Below, one piece after another: positions 1 to 6,739 of a stretch of DNA of 22,998 nucleotides; position 1 is the first letter of the stretch; the number at the start of each line of letters is the position of its first letter. The position numbers and the translations under genes were made by a program. The DNA lies in contig CAYLLY010000032.1 of NCBI GenBank assembly GCA_964384595.1, forward strand, positions 1-22,998, read 5' to 3'. This DNA comes from SCTG01 sp964384595 (GTDB lineage Bacteria > Nitrospirota > Nitrospiria > Nitrospirales > NS-4). A model generated the notes under the pieces. It saw nothing but the letters and a program-made list of their open reading frames with translations, ran no database searches and was not told the origin of the DNA.

Positions 1-18
1 AGTAAAGTGAATAAATTG

Positions 19-44
19 TAAGGGCGCGGCGCGCCGTGCCCTTA
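19..44 (-). terminator. Hairpin at the end of the ferredoxin operon
   Basis: The arms TAAGGGC (19-25) and GCCCTTA (38-44) form 7 bp, and the interior CGGCGCGCCG (27-36) is itself a palindrome. On the minus strand the hairpin begins at the TAA stop of the dicluster ferredoxin gene and is followed by an A/T-rich stretch rather than a clean U-tract. It is probably a terminator, although the imperfect T-run makes intrinsic termination uncertain. Confidence 0.5.
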
Positions 45-347
45 CTTCTTCGGTTCGCTCTTCGTCGGCTCCAGGATCTTCTCGCCCCTGCGGAAGACGG
101 CGAAGATGGCCTGCGAGGGGCAGGCGTCGAGGCAGAGCCGGCAGGTTTCGATGCAGCGCGACGAGTCGAACTTGAACGGCGGCGTGGAGAGCCAGGCGCC
201 GGTCGGGCAGACCGGGATGCAGATCGCGTTGTGGGTGCAGCGGTCGGGGTGGCGGACCAGGTGATCTCGTTTAATCAGCATCGGGTTGACTCCTTCGAAC
301 AGGGCCCGCGAAAACAGCTCAAAGATGTCCTTCGCCGGCGTCGTCAT
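42..347 (-). CDS. Dicluster ferredoxin with atypical Cys motifs
   Basis: The 101-residue protein is a small soluble electron carrier of the bacterial-type ferredoxin fold. Two Cys groups are visible. The first is C37, C43, C47-Pro, with Asn40 where the second Cys of a CxxCxxCxxxCP motif would be. The second is C65, C69, C72, C76-Pro, with three rather than two residues between the first two Cys. By analogy with ferredoxins that lack the second ligand, the first site may hold a 3Fe-4S or labile 4Fe-4S cluster; this is inference. The tail is Lys/Glu-rich. The start is the ATG at 347, which overlaps the TGA of the upstream 2Fe-2S gene (ATGA), so translation is probably coupled. A longer reading frame extends upstream but only as a shadow of the neighbouring gene. 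The partner oxidoreductase is not in this window. Confidence 0.85.
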   Translation of the reverse strand: MTTPAKDIFELFSRALFEGVNPMLIKRDHLVRHPDRCTHNAICIPVCPTGAWLSTPPFKFDSSRCIETCRLCLDACPSQAIFAVFRRGEKILEPTKSEPKK

Positions 348-697
348 GGTTTCAAGGGTGCGAGCGGTGTTTTCGGCGGCTCGTGCCCTGGCATGAGGAG
401 GCGCTCGACGATCTGCCCTCCGACGACGTGCCTTTCCACGATCTCGGTCACGTCCGCCTCGGTGCCGGCCCAATACCAAACGCCTTCCGGGTACACGACG
501 ATGCTGGGCCCATATTCGCAGTGATCCAGGCACCCGGCCTTGTTCGCCCGGACGATCCCCTTCAACCCCAGCCGGTCCACTTCCATCTTCATGAACTCCT
601 GGAGCTTCACCGACCCATTGTCCGCGCAGCAACCGCGCGGATCGCCCTTGGGGCGCTGGTTGATGCACATGAAGATGTGGCGCTTGAAGGCGGGCAT
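344..697 (-). CDS. (2Fe-2S) ferredoxin, thioredoxin-like fold
   Basis: This 117-residue protein (counted from the ATG at 697) matches the thioredoxin-fold 2Fe-2S ferredoxins: an N-terminal strand KRHIFMCINQRP, then C11, C23/C24, and the C56-x3-C60 pair in a GCLDHCEYGP segment, followed by a hydrophobic strand with the motif VVYPEGVWY. Those Cys positions give the usual four ligands. The family carries low-potential electrons in the cytosol, either free or as a domain of hydrogenase and complex I NuoE-type subunits. The start is uncertain: the ATG at 697 sits 1 nt after the upstream stop (TGACATG), while an in-frame ATG at 715 would add six residues and overlap that gene. The gene overlaps the downstream dicluster ferredoxin by 4 nt, which suggests the two proteins are made together and may hand electrons to each other. 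Confidence 0.88.
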   Translation of the reverse strand: MPAFKRHIFMCINQRPKGDPRGCCADNGSVKLQEFMKMEVDRLGLKGIVRANKAGCLDHCEYGPSIVVYPEGVWYWAGTEADVTEIVERHVVGGQIVERLLMPGHEPPKTPLAPLKP

Positions 698-698
698 G

Positions 699-1091
699 TC
701 AGCCGCGGCGGGCATCGAGCGCGCGCGCGAGGGTGGACACGTCGTCCGGCTTCAGCAGGGTCTGCTTGAGCGCGTCGGCGGCGATCATGGCGGCGATCTC
801 CTTCACGCGCAGCGTCGCCCGATCAAGCTGATCGGCCTGGCTGAGCGCCGAGACGGCGCCTTTCGACAATTTGTCCAACTCGCCCTTGATGTCCCGGAAG
901 TCGCGCTGGAGATTCTTCTCGACGGAACAGGCGTCGCAATACCACTTGGGGCTCACATCGGCGTTCGGCGAGAGCCGGTCGTAGACCCGCCCGAAGAAGT
1001 CGCGGCCCAGCGAGACCTTCATGAGCGGGACGTCGGCGGCGCTGCAACCGTCGCATTTGCCGGCCGACAGCGGGGCGGCATTGGCATCCAT
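699..1091 (-). CDS. Zinc-ribbon-like hypothetical protein, first gene of ferredoxin operon
   Basis: I do not recognise this 130-residue protein as a named family. It has two CxxC pairs, C13-x2-C16 and C52-x2-C55, the pattern of a zinc ribbon or rubredoxin-like metal site, followed by a mostly alpha-helical, charged C-terminal half (residues 56-130) without a signal peptide or membrane segment. It is the first gene of the minus-strand operon with the 2Fe-2S and dicluster ferredoxins, and the next gene begins at or just after its stop. This placement suggests a soluble accessory to an electron-transfer step, either structural zinc or a mononuclear iron site. The start ATG at 1091 is preceded by a GGGAGG stretch about 13 nt upstream, a long but usable spacing. 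Confidence 0.72.
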   Translation of the reverse strand: MDANAAPLSAGKCDGCSAADVPLMKVSLGRDFFGRVYDRLSPNADVSPKWYCDACSVEKNLQRDFRDIKGELDKLSKGAVSALSQADQLDRATLRVKEIAAMIAADALKQTLLKPDDVSTLARALDARRG

Positions 1092-1121
1092 GATCGGTGT
1101 TCACCCTCCCAAGGCAATAGA

Positions 1122-1151
1122 ATCTTACACCAAAGCGCGAAAGGGTGTCTA
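1122..1151 (-). promoter_or_regulatory. Putative sigma-70 promoter of ferredoxin operon
   Basis: On the minus strand, TAGACA (1151-1146; 5 of 6 matches to TTGACA) and TAAGAT (1127-1122; 4 of 6 matches to TATAAT) are separated by 18 nt. The -10 box lies about 30 nt upstream of the ATG at 1091, so this operon would have an ordinary leader with a Shine-Dalgarno-like GGGAGG. Confidence 0.45.
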
Positions 1152-1180
1152 TTGTGATTTGGCGCGCCATCGGCGAAAAT
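1152..1180 (+). promoter_or_regulatory. Weak putative promoter for the gene at 1187
   Basis: TTGTGA (1152-1157) and GAAAAT (1175-1180) are 17 nt apart, each matching the consensus at 4 of 6 positions. The -10 box would end 6 nt before the ATG at 1187, the close spacing seen at the better promoters in this window. It would be divergent from the ferredoxin promoter. Confidence 0.3.
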
Positions 1181-1186
1181 ACAGGT

Positions 1187-1633
1187 ATGCGGATGCGAAT
1201 GCTGTTCATCGTGGCGGCGAGTTTCTGGCTGGCGCTGACCGCTGCGGACGCGCTGGAATTGGACGCGGCGGTGGAAGCCAAGCGGTTGGAGGCCGGCCTC
1301 GCGCGGCTGTGCGGGGTATGGGACTGGACGGTGCATTCCCATTCCGCGAATCACCGGGAGTCCAAGGCGAAGATCGTCCTGCCGTCGGCACAGGCGGCCG
1401 GCATCGAAGGGCCGTCGCCGACGGAAATCCGGATCTACGGCGACGCCGTGTATTTCCGGTGGGACTTCCCCGGCGGGTATCAGGAGGACAGCATGTTGTT
1501 CATCGAGGGCCGGCGGCTTGAAGGCACATTCCGGACATCGCACGGCGCGGTCGGTGCGATCAACGGGAAGAGACTGTCTTCGTGCCGGCCCGCTGCATCG
1601 GGTGGCGCCGCCGGGCCGGAGAGCAAGCCATGA
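1187..1633 (+). CDS. Small exported hypothetical protein upstream of ald
   Basis: The 148-residue product starts with a typical Sec signal peptide: Met/Arg-rich n-region, hydrophobic core around LFIVAASFWLALTAA, and a likely cleavage near ADA/LEL. The mature part has two Cys, one in the LARLCGVWDW segment and one near the end (LSSCRP), and alternating short strands such as TEIRIYGDAVYFRW, DSMLFIEGRRLEGTF. The function is not recognisable; it resembles small periplasmic beta-rich proteins. I chose the ATG at 1187 because the signal peptide begins there and a weak AGG lies just upstream; an earlier in-frame GTG/ATG would add 14 non-signal residues. Its TGA overlaps the ald ATG (ATGA at 1630-1633), so it is co-translated with alanine dehydrogenase, although an exported protein has no obvious link to that enzyme. 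Confidence 0.7.
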   Translation: MRMRMLFIVAASFWLALTAADALELDAAVEAKRLEAGLARLCGVWDWTVHSHSANHRESKAKIVLPSAQAAGIEGPSPTEIRIYGDAVYFRWDFPGGYQEDSMLFIEGRRLEGTFRTSHGAVGAINGKRLSSCRPAASGGAAGPESKP

Positions 1634-2727
1634 TCATCGGCGTGCCCAAGGAGATCAAGGACCATGAGTTCCGCGTCGGCCTGACGCCGGGCGGCGCGCG
1701 GACGCTGGCGCAGGCCGGCCACCGGGTGCTGGTGGAGGGCGGGGCGGGCGTCGGCAGCGGGTTGGAGGATGCGCAGTACAAGGCGGCCGGCGCCGAGGTG
1801 ACGTCCGACAAGAAAGCCCTGTTCGAGCGCGCGGATCTCATCGTCAAGGTCAAGGAACCGCTGGAGCCGGAATACCCGCTCTTCCGGAAGGGCCAGACGC
1901 TCTTCACCTACCTCCACCTGGCGGCGGACCGGCGTTTGACCGAGGCCTTGCTGGAGCGGCAGGTCTTCGCCCTGGCCTATGAAACCGTCGAACGGCCCGA
2001 CCGCAGCCTGCCGATTCTCCAGCCGATGAGCGAGGTGGCCGGGCGGCTCTCGGTGCAGATCGGCGCCCACTACCTGGAGCGCACGAACGGCGGCCGTGGA
2101 GTATTGCTCGGCGGGGTGCCCGGCGTCGCGGGCGGCAAGGTAGTGGTCCTCGGCGCGGGCGTGGTGGGAACGCAGGCGATCCGGATCGCGGTCGGCCTGG
2201 GCGCGCAAGTGACCGTCTTCAATCTGGATCGAAGGCGGCTGGAAGCGCTGGACGCGCTCTATTGTGGGCGGATCGTGACGATGGCCTCGGATCCAGCCTG
2301 GATCGAGGCGGCGGTTCTCGAGGCCGACCTGGTGATCGGCGCCGTGATGGTGACGGGCGCGAAGACACCCGTGTTGGTGAAGCGCGAAACGGTGAGCCGC
2401 ATGAAAAAAGGGGCGGTGATCGTGGACGTATCGGTGGATCAGGGGGGCTGTGTCGAGACGACCCGGCCCACTTCCCATGCCGATCCGGTCTACGCGGTGG
2501 ACGGGGTCCTGCACTACGCCGTGCCGAACATTCCCGGCATTGTGCCCCACACCTCGACTTTTGCCTTGACCAACGCGTCGTTTCCCTTTATTCTGCGTCT
2601 CGCCGAGTCGGGGCCGGAGCAGGCGGTCCGGACCGATCCGGTTCTCGCGAAAGGCCTCAACCTTGCTTACGGCCGGGTGACGTGCCGGGCGGTAGCTGAG
2701 GCGCATAAGATGCCGTTCAATCCCTGA
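1630..2727 (+). CDS. ald: Alanine dehydrogenase
   Basis: The 365-residue enzyme catalyses the NAD-dependent interconversion of L-alanine and pyruvate plus ammonia in the cytosol. The N-terminal domain opens with the family signature MIIGVPKEIKDHEFRVGLTP (substrate-binding Arg and Lys), and has the conserved HLAADRRLT segment around residue 95. The Rossmann domain shows VVVLGAGVVGTQAIRIA (about residues 173-189) with the GxGxxG pattern and an acidic residue at the end of the next strand (FNLD). The YAVDGVLHYAVPNIPGIVP segment near the C-terminus is also characteristic. Length matches the family (about 370). The start is the ATG at 1630, which overlaps the upstream stop; the longer frame encodes an unrelated Arg-rich extension. 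A tRNA gene follows 2 nt after the stop. Confidence 0.96.
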   Translation: MIIGVPKEIKDHEFRVGLTPGGARTLAQAGHRVLVEGGAGVGSGLEDAQYKAAGAEVTSDKKALFERADLIVKVKEPLEPEYPLFRKGQTLFTYLHLAADRRLTEALLERQVFALAYETVERPDRSLPILQPMSEVAGRLSVQIGAHYLERTNGGRGVLLGGVPGVAGGKVVVLGAGVVGTQAIRIAVGLGAQVTVFNLDRRRLEALDALYCGRIVTMASDPAWIEAAVLEADLVIGAVMVTGAKTPVLVKRETVSRMKKGAVIVDVSVDQGGCVETTRPTSHADPVYAVDGVLHYAVPNIPGIVPHTSTFALTNASFPFILRLAESGPEQAVRTDPVLAKGLNLAYGRVTCRAVAEAHKMPFNP

Positions 2728-2729
2728 AT

Positions 2730-2808
<79 letters not shown>

Positions 2809-2830
2809 CCTCGCCGGTGCGGTCGTTATT

Positions 2831-2891
2831 CGTTAAACGTTATACGTTATTCTGAAGCGCGACCGACCCGTTTAACGATTAACGTTTAACG
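2831..2891. repeat. AT-rich inverted repeat upstream of acyP
   Basis: The arm CGTTAAACGTTATACGTTA (2831-2849) and the reverse complement of 2873-2891, CGTTAAACGTTAATCGTTA, agree at 17 of 19 positions. A 23-nt spacer separates the arms. Each arm is built from CGTTA units. The composition is strongly AT-rich against the surroundings. The element lies between the tRNA and acylphosphatase and could be a terminator, a protein-binding site or a dispersed repeat; no second copy occurs in the window. Confidence 0.65.
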
Positions 2892-2899
2892 GTGGACTT

Positions 2900-3196
2900 A
2901 TGGGCCCCTCCGAAGCTTCAGACCTCGTCGCCGCCGAAATCGTCATCTCCGGGATGGTGCAGGGCGTCGGGTATCGGTTTTTCACGCAGCGCGTTGCGGA
3001 AGAGTTGCACTTGTCCGGCTGGGTGCGCAACCTGCCCGACGGGCGGGTGCAGGCCGAGGCGGAAGGACCGCGCGCGCGCATCGAAGAGTTGCTCGCGCGC
3101 CTCCGCGTCGGGCCGCGGCTGTCCTCGGTGACCGACGTCGCGGTGACCTGGAAAACCGCGGGCGGAACGGTGCGGGGTTTTCTTGTCAAGCCGTGA
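2900..3196 (+). CDS. acyP: Acylphosphatase
   Basis: This 98-residue cytosolic enzyme hydrolyses acyl phosphates such as acetyl- or carbamoyl-phosphate. The signature GMVQGVGYRFF (about residues 18-28) holds the catalytic Arg of the phosphate-binding loop, and the catalytic Asn is in SGWVRNLPDG (about residue 43). The segment DGRVQAEAEG is also typical. Length matches the family (about 90-100). The ATG at 2900 is preceded by a GGTGG stretch that may serve as a weak ribosome-binding site. It appears to stand alone between the inverted repeat and the apt promoter. Confidence 0.94.
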   Translation: MGPSEASDLVAAEIVISGMVQGVGYRFFTQRVAEELHLSGWVRNLPDGRVQAEAEGPRARIEELLARLRVGPRLSSVTDVAVTWKTAGGTVRGFLVKP

Positions 3197-3241
3197 GAGA
3201 ACCGCCGCGGCGGCGCGGGAACGTTTTTCGGGTTTGTGTGA

Positions 3242-3271
3242 TTGACAGGCCTTCCCCCGTCCTCCTATACT
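3242..3271 (+). promoter_or_regulatory. Strong sigma-70-like promoter of apt operon
   Basis: TTGACA (3242-3247, perfect) and TATACT (3266-3271, 5 of 6) are separated by 18 nt. The -10 box ends 10 nt before the apt ATG at 3282, so the transcript should start within about 4 nt of the start codon. No Shine-Dalgarno sequence precedes the ATG, which fits a leaderless or nearly leaderless mRNA. Confidence 0.75.
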
Positions 3272-3281
3272 CTGCCCCCAC

Positions 3282-3794
3282 ATGAATTACAAAAAGCTCA
3301 TCCGCGAGGTGCCGGACTTTCCCAAGCCGGGGATTGTGTTCTACGACATCACGACGCTGCTCAAAGACCGCGAGGCCTTCAAGAGCGTCATCGGGGACCT
3401 GACGGCGCTCTACCGGAATCACAAGGTGGCCAAGGTGGTCGGGATCGAGTCTCGGGGGTTCATCCTGGGGGCGCCGCTGTCGCACCAACTGGGCGCCGGC
3501 TTCGTGCCGGTCCGGAAGCCGGGCAAGCTGCCGGCCGATATCTTCGAGGTCAAATACAACCTGGAATACGGGTCCAATTCGCTCGCGGTGCATCGGGATT
3601 CGATCGCGATGGGTGAGCGGGTGCTGATCGTGGACGACCTGCTCGCGACCGGCGGGACGGCCGCCGCGACGGTCAACCTGGTCCGTCAGCTCGGAGGGGA
3701 GATTGTGGGGCTGGCCTTCCTCGTCGAACTGTTGTCGCTCAAGGGGCGCGGGCAGCTCGACGGCTGCGAAGTCCAATCCCTGATCCAGTATTGA
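3282..3794 (+). CDS. apt: Adenine phosphoribosyltransferase
   Basis: The 170-residue enzyme converts adenine and PRPP to AMP in purine salvage. It shows the family order: REVPDFPKPGIVFYDITTLL near the N-terminus, GIESRGFILGAPLSHQLG (residues about 59-76), RKPGKLP, the YNLEYG segment, and the PRPP-binding loop VLIVDDLLATGGTA (about residues 109-122). Length matches APRT of bacteria. The start ATG at 3282 aligns with the family N-terminus; it lacks a ribosome-binding site and sits just after a strong promoter. It heads a run of seven co-directional genes reaching to the hairpin at 7260-7300, with the Nudix gene starting at or just after its stop. Confidence 0.96.
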   Translation: MNYKKLIREVPDFPKPGIVFYDITTLLKDREAFKSVIGDLTALYRNHKVAKVVGIESRGFILGAPLSHQLGAGFVPVRKPGKLPADIFEVKYNLEYGSNSLAVHRDSIAMGERVLIVDDLLATGGTAAATVNLVRQLGGEIVGLAFLVELLSLKGRGQLDGCEVQSLIQY

Positions 3795-3799
3795 CGCCG

Positions 3800-4243
3800 A
3801 TGGGGACCCACCGCATTTCGTCGGGCGGCGTCGTCTTCCGACCGATCGGGGCGGCGCACGAGGTGGCGCTGGTCCGGGTGGCCCGCTCCGACGGCCACGC
3901 GTGGGCGTTGCCGAAAGGCTGGGTCGAAAAAGGAGAAGATCTGGAGCAAACGGCCGTGCGGGAAGTGCGCGAAGAGACCGGGCTCGACGCCAAGGTCCTT
4001 CGCAAGCTGGGCGAGATCACCTATGAGTTCTATTCCAAGGGCGATCGGAGCCGCGTGCACAAGACGGTGCACCTGTTCCTGCTGGAATGCCTCGGCGGGA
4101 ACATCGCCGACCATGATGATGAGGTCGAAGAGGCCCGTTGGTTTCCGCTCGACGAGGCGGTCGCGACGTTGACGTACAAGAACGAGCGCGACATGCTGGA
4201 GAAAGCCGTGAGTCTCATCCAAGGAGGAGGGCAGTGCTCATGA
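3800..4243 (+). CDS. Nudix hydrolase
   Basis: The product (147 residues from the ATG at 3800) is a Nudix-fold pyrophosphohydrolase. The Nudix box is nearly ideal: GWVEKGEDLEQTAVREVREE followed by TGL, with the REVREE metal-binding core at about residues 56-61. The preceding SSGGVVFR and WALPKGW segments are typical of the AP4A/diadenosine or NDP-sugar branches, but the substrate cannot be read from sequence. A TTG at 3791 overlapping the apt stop (TTGA) is an alternative start adding three residues. Its TGA overlaps the start of the DksA-like gene (ATGA at 4240-4243). A nucleotide-cleaning role next to apt is plausible inference. Confidence 0.9.
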   Translation: MGTHRISSGGVVFRPIGAAHEVALVRVARSDGHAWALPKGWVEKGEDLEQTAVREVREETGLDAKVLRKLGEITYEFYSKGDRSRVHKTVHLFLLECLGGNIADHDDEVEEARWFPLDEAVATLTYKNERDMLEKAVSLIQGGGQCS

Positions 4244-4800
4244 CATCGAAGTCCAAGCCTCGCCGGGCGGTGAAGGCCGTGAAGCCGGCAAAGGCGGCGG
4301 CGAAGGCGAAGACCAGGGCCAAGACCAAGGCGACGATCAAGGTCAAAGCCAAGAGCAATACATCCGCGCCCAAGGCGAAAGCCACGCCGGTTGTGAAGGA
4401 CGCGGCATCCAGCCTGCGGAAGGACGCCCTCCGGAAGATCTTGATGGACCGCCGGCAGGAAGTGATGAAGGAGATCGACGGGCTCCTCGGCAACCGCATG
4501 TCGGATGAGTACCAGCGGCGCGTGGACTCGGCGCCCGACGTCGGCGATCAGGCGCTTCTCGACACCGAACGCGTCCGGGACATTTCCCTTCTGGAGATGC
4601 GCAACAAGATGCGGCAGCAGATCGATGAGGCCCTGGCCAAGCTCGAAGAAGGGACCTATGGCCGCTGCGCCGATTGCAAGGTCGAGATCAGCGAGAAGCG
4701 ACTGCGCACGGTTCCGTTCGCCCGGCGGTGCGTGACGTGCCAATCCAAACAGGAACTCCTCGAGAAGATCGAACTGGAGCCGGAGGAACAGGAGCACTGA
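4240..4800 (+). CDS. DksA/TraR-family zinc-finger protein with basic N-terminal tail
   Basis: The 186-residue protein ends in a TraR/DksA C4 zinc finger: CADC and CVTC pairs in the YGRCADCKVEI and RRCVTCQSKQE segments (about residues 147-171), preceded by a helical coiled-coil-like region (residues about 60-140) containing DRRQEVMKEID and the acidic pair SAPDVGDQALLD. DksA-type proteins bind the RNA polymerase secondary channel and tune transcription, often with ppGpp. Residues 1-50 are unusual: an Ala/Lys-rich tail with repeated KAK/KTK/KAK units, like bacterial histone H1-like tails, suggesting nucleic-acid contact (inference). The start is the ATG at 4240 overlapping the Nudix stop; a strong AAGGAGGAGG lies at 4221-4230. 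A GTG at 4234 is possible. Confidence 0.9.
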   Translation: MTSKSKPRRAVKAVKPAKAAAKAKTRAKTKATIKVKAKSNTSAPKAKATPVVKDAASSLRKDALRKILMDRRQEVMKEIDGLLGNRMSDEYQRRVDSAPDVGDQALLDTERVRDISLLEMRNKMRQQIDEALAKLEEGTYGRCADCKVEISEKRLRTVPFARRCVTCQSKQELLEKIELEPEEQEH

Positions 4801-4822
4801 CCGTCATGACGAAGCCGGACGA

Positions 4823-5875
4823 ATGATCGCTCCGTTCCTGGCGCTCGCCTTGGCCGGTCTGGCGGCGGCGCCGCCGGTCTGGGCGCTGACCGGCGATGAG
4901 GAGAACAACGTCTCGATCTACCGGCGGCTGAACGCCGGCGTCGTCAACATCACCAACCGGGCCGTCGCTTACGACTTCTTCTTCAATCCGATCCCCAGCA
5001 ATTCCTCCGGCTCCGGCTTCATCCTCGATGCCCAGGGGCACATTCTGACCAACCACCACGTGGTACAGGGGGCCCAGCGGCTGGAAGTCGGTCTGGCCGA
5101 CGGGAGCAAGTGGGCCGCGAAACTGGTGGGGACCGATCCCCAGACCGATCTGGCGGTCGTGCAGATCAAGGCGCCTCCCGAAGCGCTGACCGTGCTGCCG
5201 CTGGGCGATTCCTCGGCCCTGCAGGTCGGGCAAAAAGTCTTGGCCATCGGCAATCCGTTCGGGCTCGAACACAGCCTCTCCGCGGGGATCATCAGCTCGG
5301 TGCGAAAGTTTGTGAAAACCGGCGCAACGGAGCTCGAAGACGTCATCCAGACCGATGCCGCCATCAATCCCGGTAATTCGGGCGGCCCGATGCTCGATTC
5401 GGAGGGCCGCGTGATCGGCATCAACACGGCGATCTTTACGCCGTCGGGAGGCAGCGTCGGCGTCGGATTCGCCGTTCCGATCAACACCGCGAAACGGGTG
5501 GTGGCGGATCTCCTCACCCGCGGCTACGTCGTCTACGCCTACCTGGGTACCGAGACGCAGACCCTGACGCCGGTGGTGGCCCGAGCGCTCCAGCTTCCGG
5601 TGGAGCAGGGGGCCATCGTGGTCCGGATCGCGCGGGGCAGTCCCGCCGCCAAGGCCGGGCTGCAGGGCGGGACGCGACAGGTCGCCATCGGCAACGCGAT
5701 CGTGGTCATCGGCGGGGACATCGTGATCGGGGCCGACGGCGCGAAGGTCCAGACCTCGGAAGGATTGCGGCGGATGCTCCGCAAGCACCAGCCCGGTGAT
5801 ACCATGAAGTTGGAGATCCTCAGGCAGGGGAAGCGGATGGAACTCGAGGTGAAGCTTTCGGAGCAGCCTCGATAG
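4823..5875 (+). CDS. HtrA/Deg-type S1C serine protease with one PDZ domain
   Basis: The 350-residue protein is an exported serine protease of the HtrA family, acting in envelope protein quality control. A hydrophobic signal peptide (residues 1-21, cleavage near VWA/LTG) lacks a basic n-region, which is slightly odd. The catalytic triad is complete: H79 in TNHHVV, D109 in QTDLAVV and S186 in GNSGGP. A PDZ domain follows (about residues 240-345), with one PDZ rather than two as in DegP. A six-codon ORF (4806-4826) overlaps the ATG at 4823 by ATGA, suggesting coupled initiation. It lies between the DksA-like gene and queC in the apt operon, and the AGGAG for queC spans its stop. Confidence 0.93.
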   Translation: MIAPFLALALAGLAAAPPVWALTGDEENNVSIYRRLNAGVVNITNRAVAYDFFFNPIPSNSSGSGFILDAQGHILTNHHVVQGAQRLEVGLADGSKWAAKLVGTDPQTDLAVVQIKAPPEALTVLPLGDSSALQVGQKVLAIGNPFGLEHSLSAGIISSVRKFVKTGATELEDVIQTDAAINPGNSGGPMLDSEGRVIGINTAIFTPSGGSVGVGFAVPINTAKRVVADLLTRGYVVYAYLGTETQTLTPVVARALQLPVEQGAIVVRIARGSPAAKAGLQGGTRQVAIGNAIVVIGGDIVIGADGAKVQTSEGLRRMLRKHQPGDTMKLEILRQGKRMELEVKLSEQPR

Positions 5876-5887
5876 GAGTCGATGTCC

Positions 5888-6580
5888 ATGCCGGCGAAAC
5901 GCGCTGTTGTGTTGTGCAGCGGCGGGCTGGACTCCACGGTCGCGGCCGCCGAAGCCCGGGCCGTGGGGCACGAGCTGTTTCTCTTGTCCGTGCACTACGG
6001 CCAGCGGCACGCCGTCGAATTGAAGCAGATGCCTGAGATTGCCGCGGCGCTCGGCGCGACGCGCCATCTGGTGGTGAATGTCGATCTCCGGGCGTTCGGC
6101 GGGTCGGCACTCACCGATGCCGTGTCGGTGCCCAAAGACCGCCCGGATGAGGCGATCGGCGCCGGCATCCCTCCGACCTACGTCCCCGCCCGCAACACCA
6201 TCTTGCTCTCGCTCGCCCTGGCCTGGGCGGAGGTGCTGGGAGCCGAGGCGATCTACTTCGGGGCGAACGTGCTGGATTACAGCGGCTACCCGGATTGCCG
6301 GCCGGAATTCCTGCAGGCGTTTGAAGCGCTGGCCCGGCAGGGGACGAGGGTCGGCGCGGAGGGAGGGCGCATTCGTGTCGAGGCCCCCTTGCTCCGGATG
6401 ACCAAGGCGGATATCATCCGTCGGGGCGTGGCGCTGAAGGCGCCGCTCCAGTTGACCCATAGCTGTTACGACCCGGACGAGCAGGGGAGGGCCTGTGGCC
6501 GCTGCGACAGCTGCCGCCTGCGGCGCAAGGGTTTTTCCGAGGCCGGGGTTCCCGATCCGACGCCCTACGTTCAGGCGTAG
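5888..6580 (+). CDS. queC: 7-cyano-7-deazaguanine synthase QueC
   Basis: The 230-residue enzyme converts 7-carboxy-7-deazaguanine to preQ0 using ATP and ammonia, in queuosine biosynthesis. It has the PP-loop ATP pyrophosphatase motif SGGLDST (about residues 11-17), the family segments YVPARNTILLSLALAWAE and GANVLDYSGYPDCRPEF, and a C-terminal zinc site with C residues in HSCYDPDEQGRACGRCDSCR. Length matches QueC (about 220-230). Two Met codons are close: ATG at 5882 is only 3 nt from AGGAG (5874-5878), while ATG at 5888 has a 9-nt spacing, so I prefer the latter. The other queuosine genes are not in the window. Confidence 0.95.
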   Translation: MPAKRAVVLCSGGLDSTVAAAEARAVGHELFLLSVHYGQRHAVELKQMPEIAAALGATRHLVVNVDLRAFGGSALTDAVSVPKDRPDEAIGAGIPPTYVPARNTILLSLALAWAEVLGAEAIYFGANVLDYSGYPDCRPEFLQAFEALARQGTRVGAEGGRIRVEAPLLRMTKADIIRRGVALKAPLQLTHSCYDPDEQGRACGRCDSCRLRRKGFSEAGVPDPTPYVQA

Positions 6581-6595
6581 AAGAGGACACATCCC

Positions 6596-6739
6596 ATGTA
6601 CGGCATCTCGCCAGAAGAATTCTTCATGTACCTGACCATCGGGCTGATTTTCGTGATCCCGATTTCGGTCCGGATCTACCGGCGGGTGATGCTCGGCCGG
6701 CTCAAAGCGCAGCTCCGGGACAAGGGGCAGACGCCGTGA
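6596..6739 (+). CDS. 47-aa single-pass membrane protein
   Basis: The 47-residue ORF reads MYGISPEEFFMYL... and has one membrane segment, about residues 10-28 (FMYLTIGLIFVIPISVRIY), followed by a basic tail (RRVMLGRLKAQLRDKG). By the positive-inside rule the tail is cytoplasmic. It starts 15 nt after the queC stop, with an AGAGGAC stretch upstream, and its TGA overlaps the GTG of the next gene by 4 nt (GTGA at 6736-6739). The coupling to a following exported protein and the codon usage like its neighbours argue that it is real. Function unknown; it could be a small membrane anchor or regulator. Confidence 0.68.
   Translation: MYGISPEEFFMYLTIGLIFVIPISVRIYRRVMLGRLKAQLRDKGQTP

Noticed and set aside
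3202..3213. Perfect 12-bp palindrome CCGCCGCGGCGG before the apt promoter
   Set aside because: It has no loop to form a good hairpin and no downstream T-run beyond a short T5; such palindromes arise readily in GC-rich DNA.
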